From the NCBI GenBank assembly GCA_030765055.1, contig JAUKNK010000056.1:572001-636000 (forward strand): a stretch of 64,000 nt of DNA. Direction: 5' to 3'. The position numbers and the translations under genes are program-made. Positions within the stretch are counted from its first letter, which is position 1; each line of letters begins with the position of its first letter. Source of the stretch: Mantis religiosa (taxonomy: Eukaryota > Arthropoda > Insecta > Mantodea > Mantidae). The notes under the pieces are model-generated. The model was not told where the DNA came from. It made no database searches and saw only the letters and a program-made list of their open reading frames with translations. Positions 32,805-43,483 of the stretch are shown here, piece after piece.

Positions 32805-33795
32805 CAACTTAACATACATTAACAACTTAACAACATATTACATTGTAATGCTAGCTCCTTTGTGATGTTTCGGGCGTTTTGTGTTAGGTTTTCGTATCTT
32901 TGATCTCTGTCAGTATATTTGGTAATGATCTTGAGAAATTATGTAGTGTCTTTGTGAGAATTCCTGTTTGCCCACTAACCAAAGTGATCTAATTTTCTCA
33001 ATTTAGGTTGCTTGTTGTAAGCATATTAATTAAAGAGTTGCAATTTACACCAAGTGGAGTCCAAGCCAACCACCTGTGAGAGATCAGAAGGTAACATCAC
33101 TTATTCTTTCTAGTTCAATTAGATTTCTTTGCATATATGAAACAAATGTAAAAAAGATAATTAATTCCCCTAATTAACGTCGCTTTAACATTTAAAATAC
33201 ATCATGTAGATTATTATGTACTTTGAAACACATTCATTACAAGGGGGCAGTTGATCGTAGTTACGCAGTCGCCTCCTGCAGTATGTCTTATGTATTAAGG
33301 TTATTTCATCATATTCCAATATTATATAATCGTGAACTGACCAGTTAATGGACTAAAGATTTGTGACTTAAACACTTTTACTATCAAGGTGGTCAAGTGT
33401 CGGGCATGACTTAAGGGTACTCATAGATAAAAATTGCATGAAATCCTTCAAAAACTCAACTTTTATACATCTATTTTTAATAATTAAATGTATGATTCAA
33501 TATTCCATATTTTGTGATCATTACTCCTGATAAGAATTAATTTTACAGACTTTTTAAATGTGGCAATATAGATGCTGAGAGACCTCTTTGAAATTCCAAA
33601 GTTGTAATTTACACTTTCTTTTAATTTTTTTTATTTTCCCCACCACACAGAAAATGTACTGTACATTCATTGGAGTCACAAAATGTGTTTTCAACTGTAA
33701 CGAAAGATAGAAACCCACATTCAAAATAAGGTGTGTTATGGCTCTGCGATATTCGTATTCTAATACACACACTTTGTAATATATTTTTGTGTTGT
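31725..33795 (-). repeat. Diverged direct repeat, copy 2
   Basis: Counterpart of 23205-26640, about 8.5 kb downstream in the same orientation. It lacks the 1.5-kb middle; an (AT)n tract (32763-32802) marks the point of difference. Confidence 0.8.
32763..32802. repeat. (AT)n microsatellite
   Basis: Twenty AT units at the join where copy 2 lacks 1.5 kb present in copy 1. Confidence 0.95.
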
Positions 33796-33840
33796 CTATG
33801 TGGGTGACTGTAAAAATGAACAATCTGTTTAAATATCAAA
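32840..33840 (-). pseudogene. Unidentified protein remnant, copy 2
   Basis: Minus-strand frames parallel those at 25670-26640: ECGFLSFVTVENTF, TLKSCPTLDHLDSKSVYVT and IITKYTDRDQRYENLTQ. More decayed than copy 1. Family not recognised. Confidence 0.35.
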
Positions 33841-34715
33841 CTTGGAACTTATTCAGCATTTTTCTTATATGTGATACGAATATTCTAGAGAGAATGTGTC
33901 ACACCAAACTACGATGTACAGTGACAAAGCTTTGTGAATGTTGATTATATCGAGAGTAGCTGTTTTTATGCTAAGTATATATCTATTTCGTGCAAAACAG
34001 CAAACTTAATTACAGCCGCTGGCTGACAGATTTTTTTTTTATTTAAGAGCAATCTCTGAGAATAAAAGCAACTTATTGACTGAATTCATTGGTGGTATTT
34101 CTAGTTTCATCACATGATTCCTATTTTTTAAATAATTTTTTCTCCCAAACATTCCCTTATCGGTGCATTTAATTTTTTAAATAACTTAACTTATGAATTA
34201 ATTTCCTGGTGAAATGACCTAAACCACCTGTCACAGCCAAGTTATAAATCTCTTTGAATCTAATACTTGTAAAATGTTCCTTTATTCTAATTTTCAAATT
34301 AGGTGTTTTCTTACCAGGTAAACCCGGTCCTAATTTAGAATATTAAATTGATAAATGACAGATCCTTTATTATCAAACATTTTATCCTTTTAGAATGATT
34401 AAATAAATTCTTATGTATGTTACATTTATTTTGAGGAATCAAAATTATACCAAATTCTTTAAGTTTAAGTTAGCCCAAAAATGGTATATAAATCATTTAA
34501 AATTGGAATCACCTTTCACTTGGTTAAGAGTAGAGATATAATTTACATCTTCTGACATTAAATATTTCAATTCATTTACGTATATGTTATGGATTAAAAA
34601 CATTAAGTAAATAAATATTAATTGAGCCTTTATATTCTCTGTTAAAGTCCTTTTTATTATGGTATATTTATAAACCTGTGAATTGAACTATTAGAAAGAG
34701 GACAGTTATGTGGAG
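33841..34715. other. AT-rich, nothing recognised
   Basis: No coding motif between the repeat and the hAT left end. Confidence 0.4.
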
Positions 34716-35040
34716 GAGGGCTAAAACTTTTACGTTTATATGTAATTATCAGAGTTAGACTTTATATGTACTAACAAGTGTCGAAATATGTACATATATA
34801 TGTAGTAAAAAATTAAAAATGTGTACATGATGTGCTAAAATTTTCGAATTACGTACATATATATAATGCACACATATTTGGTAAAACAGAACATATAAAA
34901 ACACATTAAAAGTACTGGATTCATAAATAAAATTATTCAACCTTTTGTCCTTTCGCTTGTATTTATTCATTATTTCTGCTAGAATAACAATATGCCACAA
35001 AATATTTTAAATTTTCAAACTTGAAGCTTCTCCTGCTGTC

Positions 35041-35795
35041 TTACAAAAGTGATTTATATTGGTTGAAGCTTCGTTCTAGTGCACATGAAGTGATTGGAGC
35101 GTGTTTAAAATTCAGTACGTCAGCAGGAGATATATCTGATTCCTGTTTTATATTTGACGAACCACTTAAGATTCCACTTATTTTGCACATTTCCTCAAAG
35201 CCTGCATTTTTTAAAAACACGTTGTCCACTTTACACTTCATAAGATCAGCTAAATTTCCACGTGCAAATTTGAGTTCATGAACCATTCTTTTTTCAGAAT
35301 ATCAAAGTTTTCAGGTAATGTGAGATTATTATTTTGTAGTTTCTGAATTGTTTTTGTAATATTACAAAAATTTGATTGAATGTAACACAAATCACTTTGC
35401 ACACAGTTGTCTCTCAAGAAGGATTGCAGAACGTTAATAGAGGCAGCATTTTCCAAATTAAAAGAATCCACCACACTCTTGATGGCTTCATAGTTCTTCA
35501 AGTAATCCTCCACAGCATCCAACCATGTACCCCATGTGGTTAGTACTGGTCGCGGTGGCAGAGATGCGTTGGGATACATTTCCCTCAAGAGGTGAATTCT
35601 GCTGGGGGCTTTCAGGAACACTTTCTTTCCACAGGAAATTACTTGGTCCACTTTAAGGAAATTTATCCTGATTGCTTCTGCCATACGACGTAAGGCATGC
35701 GCTGTACAGGTTAAATGGATTATTTTCGGAAATAAAACCCTTAAAGCTTCCGCTGCTTTAATCATGTAGGAAGCTGCACCAGTCAAAAGTAGCAA
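35041..35795 (-). pseudogene. hAT transposase, catalytic and C-terminal part
   Basis: 35795-35250: LLTGAASYMIKAAEALRVLFP then HLTCTAHALRRMAEAIR, the segment after the first catalytic region in DUF659-type hAT proteins, with WGTWLDAVEDYLKNYEAIK further on. A frameshift near 35285 leads to 35286-35041 with FKHAPITSCALERSFNQYKSLL, the hAT C-terminal dimerisation region (the family's usual position for the last acidic catalytic residue, ERSF). It follows 35783-36166 in a new frame. Confidence 0.85.
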
Positions 35796-36166
35796 AACTC
35801 GGTCATGTTAATACCACTAGGCCACAGAACACACATTGCATCGGAAAATAATTTTGCAACTGCTTTGTTATTGCATTTTTCCAGTACTTCACATGACAAC
35901 AATATAGGTTTGGAAGAGGTCTCACTGTTCATGGAACCAATCACAACGTTGCCGATACATCGTCCTTCTACGTCTGTAGTTTCATCTACTGATACCCAGA
36001 TGGAATTTTCACCCATCTCCGTTCTTATCTTCTCCAGAGTTTCTTGATACACCACTTCACAATAATTTTTACATAACTTGACTGATCCGGAATGTTGTGA
36101 GTAGTATATTTCTCCGGCATCTCTGGCTTCCCCCGCCATCTCATTCCACCGCTGCTCCATTTTCAT
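35783..36166 (-). pseudogene. hAT transposase, middle part (DUF659-like)
   Basis: Contains ETLEKIRTEMGENSIWVSVDETTDVEGR, with the first catalytic Asp in VDETTD, followed by NVVIGSMNSE and SKPILLSCEVL. These are DUF659/hAT signatures. The first 20-25 residues (MKMEQRWNEMAGEARDAG) are not transposase: they are translated from a SINE family-2 fragment inserted here. It ends with a frame change at about 35800. Confidence 0.85.
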
Positions 36167-36180
36167 CTCATATCATCAGT
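36107..36180 (+). mobile_element. SINE family-2 fragment inside the hAT transposase
   Basis: ccgccatctcattccaccgc followed by ccattttcatctcatatcatc matches the body of the SINE at 2293-2642. It interrupts the transposase between LRQFLEMC and EKYTTHNIPDQS. Confidence 0.6.
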
Positions 36181-36218
36181 GTCATCGCCTGCGGTGCCGT
36201 ATGTAGTAAAAGGTGGCG

Positions 36219-36566
36219 TTAAACACTACACATTTCTAGAAACTGTCGCAATGTTGAACTCTTGACTTTCCAAAGAGGTATATCAGATCCGATGATGGCA
36301 CGGCAGAGCTCAGTGTTGAAATCAGCATGGTTACTTGTTGTGGGTTGCGTCATAAAAGTTTGATGAAATCCGGTGTATCTTTTCTTGCCAGCTTGGTGTT
36401 TTGTGATAGAAATATGTGGATTAATTAAAAATCGCTGTTTTGAGTTCACATTAGTCTGACATGTATTGCAGAGTAACACTTTTCCATCTGTTGAAAATCC
36501 TACCTCTTTGAACTTGGTAACATAACTTTTTAACTTCGCAATTGTAGATCTTGCTTGTTTATGCAT
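36219..36566 (-). pseudogene. hAT transposase, N-terminal zinc-finger part
   Basis: MHKQARSTIAKLKSYVT, then FSTDGKVLLCNTCQTNVN with the CxxC of a BED-like finger, ISITKHQAGKKR with the His, and ELCRAIIGSDIPLWKVKS and LRQFLEMCSV leading to the DUF659 part. Open for 115 residues. The start is the first Met of the frame, 770 bp from the right TIR. It would bind the transposon ends. Confidence 0.8.
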
Positions 36567-37339
36567 TTTAGAATCAGACCAGTTTCAACAGTTAAACACT
36601 GAAAGGGTGGGTTGATTCAGAATTTGAGGCAAACATTTACAACTACATGTGACACCAACGTTTGGAAAGAGAAAGAAATACCCGCCATCTCTTTCTAGGC
36701 TAGAACAACCAGTGGCGGATTATACTACTTCCTCTGTCCCATTCTCCAGATTTCGTTCTTGATCTTCCTCAGGAGCAATATAAATCACTAGAAAAAGAGT
36801 TTTATAGATACTCCTCTTAAAAAAAAAAGTCCAACAAATTTTCAAATTCTAAAAAGCGTTGAGCACGTTAACACCCAATGCTTCCAGAGTAACAACGCCA
36901 CTGATGTCTCCTTGAAGTCATACCAGCGGAGGTACTTAGTGAGTACAATTAGACTTTAACTGGGACCACTTAAAGGTGGAAAACGCAGGGATTTCCACAA
37001 ATCATTATACACAAAGGTAGTAGAAAACGTGCCTAATTATATGTACCTTGTACCCTATTGTAACTGTAAGCTTATCCTTATTATCACATTTTTGTCACGA
37101 AAACGAAAATTCTGTATAGTTTTTCTCTTAACAGTGATATATCTACAAATATTGCATTAAAATCACTAAATATGGACAAATATAAATGTTACATATAAAT
37201 ATGTACTAGTGTCAAAAATGTGGAAAAATATGAAAACAAATTTTTTTAATTTGAATAGAGGACAACATGATCGATGGACATCAGTTAAAAATGAGTGTGA
37301 AATTAAGGAATATGTATTTACATATAAATTCTAGCCCTG

Positions 37340-38928
37340 GTAATTATCAATGAGTTGATTGACTATAAATGCCAAACTTTAGTTTATTGTTATTTTTTAC
37401 CTTTAGATGTAGAAGAGGAAGGCAGTTATTGTTTTCAATTACTAATGTGAACTTTACAGCCGTATCCTTAAATTTAGAAGTCTTAAAGCATTGTTAATGT
37501 GCTTTTCAAGGGACAATATCAAAAATTGCATCTAGAATCTATAGCAAATTTTAAAAGTTGAAGGCAATGCATTTGTAACGTGTTTTTCAAAGAAGCTCGT
37601 AAATAGCTCACAAAGAGAAGATGAAAGTGAATTACTTATTGCTAAACTAGAAGTCTTTTAAAAAAACTGACAATTGGAACTCAAAGGATTTTGACACTAA
37701 CAATGATTATAAATTTAATAAAATCAAACATTCGGTGCTCATCACATCGATAGAATTCAATCATTTTCTTTTAATTGTTTTTTTCTAGGAGTATCGGAAA
37801 ACGTCAGTAACAGGAAAAGAAACATGTTTCTCGTTCTTAGGAGATAAAACTATTTATGTCAAATAATACTTAAACATGTGGAATACAATTTCCTACATTT
37901 TCCCTGGTATCGGCTTGAATTTTTAAATAGACATACCCTTGTTTCATATTCTCATTGTACCTACAAGGAAATATTACATTAAACCGTTCGTAGAAATGTT
38001 TAATTTAACGTGGAGTAACCGAAGAATAACTTTTGTAGGAATAATTTTCTGAGGAATATGTGCAGATCGTTGTGTAGATATAATGCATGGGCCGTTTTCT
38101 ATAGCTTCACGCGTTCAAAATGCTCCGCGCAGCATAATACTTGTTAAATTTTCTGCACATTTGCTAGATATACAACAAGAAACTATAGGTATAAAAACAC
38201 CGTGAAAATGACTTTTCTTAACTTCTTATCGTTGGAGACATATTATGTATGTATGTATGTATGTATATATATATACTCTTAGCATTTTAACTGTGTTTAT
38301 CTTATAGATTATGCACTTTTTATTAGAATAGTTGATAGTACGCAAACAACTGATGCTAATAACAATTAAGTAATAAAAATATTAAAATTAAATATAATAA
38401 TTTGATACAGACGTCACGTTTCTTTCTATGAAATTATACATTCTGTATGGTTCACAGAACTAGCTTCACAGTCCATATCACAAAAACATTATTTCATATG
38501 ATAAAATGCAACTATCCGTTTTCCGGATGCAATTCAGTACCATCTTGTATCTTTGAAGAGAACTATATATAATGCAATACCTGTACTTGATATTTTAGAA
38601 GTCAAAGCTGCATGAATAGTCACGTGAGGAATGAAATTGGCACTAAAATAATCTGTGAATTAAAACGGCTTTGTTAATTTGACTCAGTCATTTAATCACT
38701 TGCCAAATCACCTGTGTTATATGTCATACTTTAAAAACTGTAAAAGTCTGTAGATGCCTCGTCACTTTTGTTATATGCCAACGATTAGCGCAACAATACC
38801 ATCCTCAATGAGGGTGTTATTTGTGTTCTTTGACATAGCATGTACTCAAAGCATGCGATTAGGAGACAAAACGCATCTTAAATGTTCCTAATTAACGCTG
38901 TTTAGAGCAGTTTTGCTTTATTTGCGAG
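37340..38928. other. AT-rich spacer with short TATG repeat
   Basis: No gene recognised. (TATG)n/(TA)n lies at 38243-38277. The right edge should contain the Polinton left end, but no inverted terminal repeat is visible. Confidence 0.4.
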
Positions 38929-39345
38929 ATGAACAAAGATATGAGGCAAGAATGCAGTCAATGCGGAAAACACATGCAATCATTTTGGGGAGACGGGTGC
39001 ATCAAACAGTTTATAGATTATCTGCGACAAAATAGATATTTTTGTGGAAAGATAACTGCAATTGCGCATAATGCAAAGGTTATGAAACATCCACCACAAC
39101 ATGTGTACGAAATACGCGATATAAACGGAACTCCTATAGAAGCTCAGTTTTACAGTTACAGACTTACTCCCGTAAAAATTAACAAACTGACACCATTCCA
39201 AAGGGATAAAATACTGAAAACTAAAGTGAGGAACGGCAGAACCCAACATCCTGTCCACTGGAAAGGTTTGTCTCAAATTTAATAGCTGGGTCGATAACCG
39301 TTTTGATCGATTCAAATGTAGATTTGTACCCCGAGAATACACATG
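38929..39345 (+). pseudogene. Polinton PolB exonuclease fragment fused to integrase chromodomain
   Basis: The first half of the 117-residue frame (ECSQCGKHMQSFWG, QFIDYLRQNRYFC, then AIAHNAK) is the exonuclease-region entry of protein-primed DNA polymerase B. From HVYEIRDINGTPIEAQFY onward it is the C terminus of a Polinton integrase: linker, then a chromodomain with ILKTKVRNG and HPVHWKGLSQ. The last chromodomain strand (FNSWVDN) is out of frame. The two genes were joined in frame by a deletion near residue 51. Neither enzyme could work. Confidence 0.75.
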
Positions 39346-39539
39346 CCAGTTTTCGTAACTATTTAGCAGAGCCCATATTTTTCAGAGAGACAAGTGAGTC
39401 GTAGGTCTAGCAGAGTTTCGTAATAGTACGGTTACGAATCTCTAAGTGAGAGCGTACTTAACGAAACCGGAGAACTAACAAAAATGTTGTTATAACAAGA
39501 GCTGACAGATTAGTTTTTGAAAAAATAGATTGTAAGAGC

Positions 39540-40078
39540 CTTAAGGAATTGTACGCCTCTCTGATGAATCAGGTAAAAGACGAACATATCCATGGAATTG
39601 CTACTGGGTTACCACATTTCTCATCAAAGAAAGATAAAAGAATTATAAAATGCCAAAAAATATTTGGTTCCGACGCACTCCATTCGACAGCATTCATTTA
39701 AAGTTCACCAAGAAAATAGGAGGTAAACTCGAAACAACTTTTAGTGGAAATGTTTTCTGTCCATCTAGAATTTATTATGGTCAAGCGGATCTTTTGGATA
39801 CCATAAAAAATTCTCCACCAAATCTTGATGCCTACAAATTAGTTAATCGAAATATGCTTACAGACGTAACTAGCGACAAGAAATCCTTCTCCGTTAGATC
39901 GCACAGGAATAGTTCCTTTCAGTCCATATTCGGAACAGAGCCCTTGTTCGTTCACTGCAGCCTCATCGAACCACAGCTGCTTGGCAGATCTTCCGTTTGT
40001 TGTCTGATAATAGTTCAGTTTCAATCTCTCACCATTCATCACAAGTTTGCTAACATTTTACGTTTTGGTACAACTTAA
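39540..40078 (+). pseudogene. Unassigned Polinton-region ORF remnants
   Basis: Two overlapping plus frames: one with CKSLKELYASLMNQVKDEH (about 39530-39690), another (39650-40078) with GGKLETTFSGNVFCPSRIYYG and LLDTIKNSPPNL. They look like one protein read through frameshifts. The second half (after about 39860) is less convincing. Function unknown; position suggests a Polinton gene, but I recognise no domain. Confidence 0.35.
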
Positions 40079-40203
40079 TTATTTTTAAACCCTAGCCATA
40101 GAATTAGTGACCAAGTTTGGTGATTTGGTGCGCCTGAGCTCCGGCGTTATGCATACTATGGTAGTATTACATTCTTAAAAATTAAAATAACTTTTTTTTT
40201 CAG

Positions 40204-40695
40204 ATGTCCATCGCCGCAGAATGCTCCGCTGCCTTTCAAGGATTTTATAATCCCAACGGAGAGATATTTGTCAAAGAGTTGGCCATAGTAGAGATCGAAA
40301 GCGAGCAAACGGTCCTACATTTTTTGTTTAGGCCACCCCCCACCATTCCTAGAAACGCTTGGCCTCTAAAATTTTGGAAAGCCAACGCGTGGTTGACGGA
40401 CAATTTCCACCATATTCCATGGAGTTCGGGTCACATGGAAAGCGGCCCGAATATACATGGAATAGTGGACGGAAACTTGTTTGTGAAGGGGAATATAAAC
40501 GTGTTGCAGCCCTTCGGGAAATATGAAAATAGAGTGTTCAATATTGAAACACTAGGCTGCACAACAAAAATAGAATACCTAGTCAACACGAGTTCCTGTC
40601 ACTGGCATCAAGTGGATACCGTGAGGTGCGCCAAGTCGGAGGCGCTAGGAATAGCGAAATGGGTAAAGGAAAACCGCTTTGACTTTGATATCTAA
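40204..40695 (+). CDS. Intact 163-residue ORF of unknown function, Polinton-associated
   Basis: Open frame opening MSIAAECSAAFQGFY. Features: NGEIFVKELAIVEIES, then HFLFRPPPTIPRN, WLTDNFHHIPWSSG, GNLFVKG and a C-terminal Cys/His group (SSCHWHQVDTVRCAKSEA). The KELAIVE...F.PP...W...H layout reminds me of hypothetical insect proteins that may be exonuclease-like, but I cannot name the family. The ATG is directly preceded by ctttttttttcag, a good 3' splice site, so it may be a terminal exon. Unusual for this region in having no stop or frameshift. Confidence 0.5.
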   Translation: MSIAAECSAAFQGFYNPNGEIFVKELAIVEIESEQTVLHFLFRPPPTIPRNAWPLKFWKANAWLTDNFHHIPWSSGHMESGPNIHGIVDGNLFVKGNINVLQPFGKYENRVFNIETLGCTTKIEYLVNTSSCHWHQVDTVRCAKSEALGIAKWVKENRFDFDI

Positions 40696-41039
40696 TTGTC
40701 AAAAAGGTTTTCCAAGCGAGTCCAATCATAAATTACATTCCTAACTGAAAAAAACATGCATTTGGCAATGGACCCGCTTACGGCGTACGGTGTAAACCAG
40801 TGTAGAGGGCACCTGCAAATATCTTGAGCGATATTGCAGCGAGACCTGCAGGCACCAAAGTCAGGTATGTCGTCACCTGACAAGTCACGGAAGATCCTCA
40901 GAATCTACCTGGTTCACACTGGACTGCTGTAACTCAAAATTCTAATTATTTTCATGGTTTTCCGATTTATATGGCCTTCCTCCTCTTATAAAATCCTTGA
41001 AAGAATGCAACAGCAGACGCTGAGAGATGGTGCCGCCGG
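40696..41039. other. Spacer, nothing recognised
   Basis: Between the intact ORF and the gypsy fragment; no motif. Confidence 0.4.
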
Positions 41040-41945
41040 TGTCACGTGTGCGCGGTGAGTCGTGGCCCCCAGACAAGGAGCCGGGGTCGCATGCAGCAAG
41101 ACAACGTTGGAGCGCCATTCGAAAGGATCGACGTTGACATTGCGGGACCGTTTCCAGTTTTCGACTGTGGTCGTGGAATACTTCACCAAGTGGCCAGGGA
41201 GGTGTATGCCATTCCAAACTAAGAGGCAAAGACAATCACCGTTGGGGTGTCGTTAGAGCTACACAGTGACCAGGGTACCAACTTTGAGTCCAACCTAATG
41301 AAGGAGGCACTACAAAGGCTTGGGGTGAACAAGACCCGCACGACGCCTCTACATCCCCAGTCGGATGACATGGTCGAAAGATACATCAAGATCTTAGAGG
41401 AACACCTGAGGAAGGTCGTGGCCAGCCATCAGCGAGACTGGGACGTAAAGGTGCCACTGTTCTTGCTGGCCTACCTCTCGTCTACACACGACACAACTGG
41501 GATGACGCCAGGCAGCTTAATGGTCGGCAGAGAGTTACGCCTCCCTTGTGACCTAGCTTTTGGAAGCCCTCCGGAAGCGAAAAAGCCAGCGACCGAGTAT
41601 GTGAAGAACTTGATGGACCATCTCCACGACATGCACGACATGGCTCGCCAGAACATCCAGAAGGCGAGCGACTGCATGAAGACCAGATATGACAGGCAAG
41701 CCCACAGCCAAGGGTTCCAGCAAGGTAACCTGGTCTGGTTGTATCGCCCTACACGAACCAAGGGACGCTGCCCGAAGCTTTCGCAGCCATGGTAAGGACC
41801 GTACCGTGTGGTGAAGAGGATTACCGACGTGGTCTACGGCATCCAGAAGGTGCCCCGAGGAAAGATGTTGGTGTACACCTGGATCGCCAGGCCCGCTATG
41901 ATGGTTCTGTTCGGAACGACCAGCATTGAGGAGGGAGCAGTGTCA
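41040..41945 (+). pseudogene. Ty3/gypsy integrase inserted in the Polinton
   Basis: After a broken zinc-finger-side segment (VTCARCESWPP), the core appears: FERIDVDIAGPFP (first Asp; other frame), HSDQGTNFESN (second Asp), HPQSDDMVERYIKILEEHL (Glu). The C-terminal GNLVWLYRPTRTKGRCPK follows and, after a stop, the end of pol. Then comes gaggagggagcag and tgtcacc, the polypurine tract and LTR start. Main frame 41247-41795. Upstream pol and gag are missing. Same subfamily as 18887-19139 and related to the 53.9-kb gypsy. Confidence 0.88.
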
Positions 41946-42313
41946 CCAGTAGTGAGGAGGCAGCTATAGCCCACCAATGATATTGCTGCATTTTGTCACG
42001 TGACCTGAATTTCCACAAATCACATCGTTTTCCGGGAAGCAATTTAAAACCGAAGATATGTAAGACAAGCTATTACTTGGACGATTTCATAGCACCTTTG
42101 GCATCTGCTATTGCCAATTAACTTCCAAATATGTCTTTGCCAAGAAGTGTTTCGAAAGTGATATCAATCACCTATCGCACCATGTGAATTTTAATTGCAC
42201 ATGCCTTGTGCAGTGGTACAAGATTACAAGTTTATGACCTTAATGGCTATTGCATGTCCAGGAAGTAGAAAAAGGTTGTGAAGGAAAGAAATAACAAACA
42301 CATAATATTTATT
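41941..42313 (+). mobile_element. Gypsy 3' LTR start, end uncertain
   Basis: Begins tgtcaccagtag immediately after the polypurine tract. No defined end or polyadenylation site seen before the Polinton ORF at 42314. Confidence 0.35.
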
Positions 42314-42880
42314 TTATTCATATTCTTTTCCAAGTAATGTAGAATTCTGTTTGTCACTGATTACTTCATAAACGACAAAATATGATGCGTTTTCTTTAGG
42401 TATAACAAATGTGTTTGATTTAGAGGATATTTGTACATATTCTTTAACATCATCTGTTGCCAAATTAAATTTGTCCAATTGATTTTGCAACATTTTACCA
42501 TTACGTAAGAGATAATTAATTTCAGAGAGCCCTAAACTAATATGTGAAGCTTGTACATGTAACTTTGCATATTTATGTGCGTTACACTTAAGACGAAATT
42601 TCTCCTCCACACATTTGTAGGATTGGTCGTTGCACATGCGCTCCACCAGTTTAGGTAGATGATTCAGCAAGGAGCTAAAATAATGAGACAGAACCACTCC
42701 TTGCATTTTGGCTCCTCCAATCTTCACATGAGCTTCGTGGTTTCCTGCAGGAAAAAATCCCAGAATGATGTATTTTGAGAGCTGTGGGTTGAGGAAATAG
42801 ATGCGCCGATGTAGTACAGCTCCCGGGTGTGGCAGCACCTTTAAAGGTCTTCTTCTCGAGATGAGTTTACCTTTCCCCAC
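42314..42880 (-). CDS. Polinton ORF of unknown function, 188 residues, intact
   Basis: Opens MGKGKLISRRRPLKVLPH, with YIILGFFPAGNHEAHVKIGG, GVVLSHYFSSLLNHLPKLV, HISLGLSEINYLLRN and a C-terminal VIPKENASYFVVYEV. No signal peptide, membrane segment or catalytic motif. It lies on the same strand as the protease and capsid genes, within the Polinton, so it is probably one of its small genes. A TATA-like box lies about 40-50 bp upstream of the ATG. It may have a structural role, but I cannot assign it. Confidence 0.5.
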   Translation of the reverse strand: MGKGKLISRRRPLKVLPHPGAVLHRRIYFLNPQLSKYIILGFFPAGNHEAHVKIGGAKMQGVVLSHYFSSLLNHLPKLVERMCNDQSYKCVEEKFRLKCNAHKYAKLHVQASHISLGLSEINYLLRNGKMLQNQLDKFNLATDDVKEYVQISSKSNTFVIPKENASYFVVYEVISDKQNSTLLGKEYE

Positions 42881-42916
42881 TCTGCGAAGAAATGTAGACG
42901 TAGAGCGGCAGGCTGC

Positions 42917-42932
42917 TCCTTTTTATACCCTG
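42917..42932 (-). promoter_or_regulatory. TATA-like promoter of the 42.3-kb ORF
   Basis: Minus strand gggtataaaaaggagc, about 40-50 bp before the ATG of the 188-residue ORF. Confidence 0.5.
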
Positions 42933-43062
42933 CAAGGAGGGATGCATCATGTTTAGCATTAGAATCTGAAGGACAACTTGCATTTTCTTTTTAAATTTTA
43001 GGTGTTTTAACCATCGGAAAAGTGCATAAGCATGTCTGCATGCACAATGATATGAAGCAAAT

Positions 43063-43275
43063 TTATGACAGGGAAATCCACAATGGGCTTTGTGATAGAG
43101 CTTTTCTGGCCTTGGACAAAGGAATTCGTTCTGTAGATTTATAAAGGATCTGTTTGTTAATTCCGATAGAATAGAACACTTTCGTTGTAAGCATATAATG
43201 AGGTGTGTCCGGCAAGAACATCTTCAAGGACATTTGTAACATGCTGTAAGGGACATAGCCATCGTTAAAATTCAA
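43063..43275 (-). pseudogene. Short Polinton-region ORF, unknown
   Basis: A 70-residue frame (MNFNDGYVPYSMLQMSLKMF, later HYMLTTKVFYSIGINKQ), between protease and 42.3-kb ORF on the same strand. Could be the C-terminal or N-terminal piece of a small gene. No domain recognised. Confidence 0.3.
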
Positions 43276-43483
43276 GCCATTATTTATGCTTATTTAAATT
43301 TTCCAACTTATGGTTCCAAGCATAAGGGCTCGTAAAGTGAAAAGTTTGAAGCAAATTTTTCGCGGGAATGGCCAACTCCTTTATTATGATTTTATTGTCA
43401 TTTCCTCTCGTGGATTCATAATCCACTACTACCGACCCCGCCATCCTTATCTGAATGATTAAGAGATAGATTACTCTTACCTT

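Larger units (their letters stand above)
34716..37339 (-). mobile_element. hAT transposon, about 2.6 kb
   Basis: The right end on the minus strand starts cagggctagaatttatatg (at 37339), the CAGGGNTNG-like hAT terminus. The left end on the plus strand, gagggctaaaacttttacg at 34716, is its imperfect inverted partner. A transposase in pieces lies between (36566 to 35041), with about 770 bp of 5' flank. An 8-bp target duplication is not clear. Length and layout suit a nearly complete but dead hAT copy. Confidence 0.7.

Noticed and set aside
39839..40042. A 67-residue minus-strand frame opposite the Polinton ORF
   Set aside because: No motif, and it overlaps the plus-strand frame; I could not decide which is real and kept the plus strand only as a weak call.
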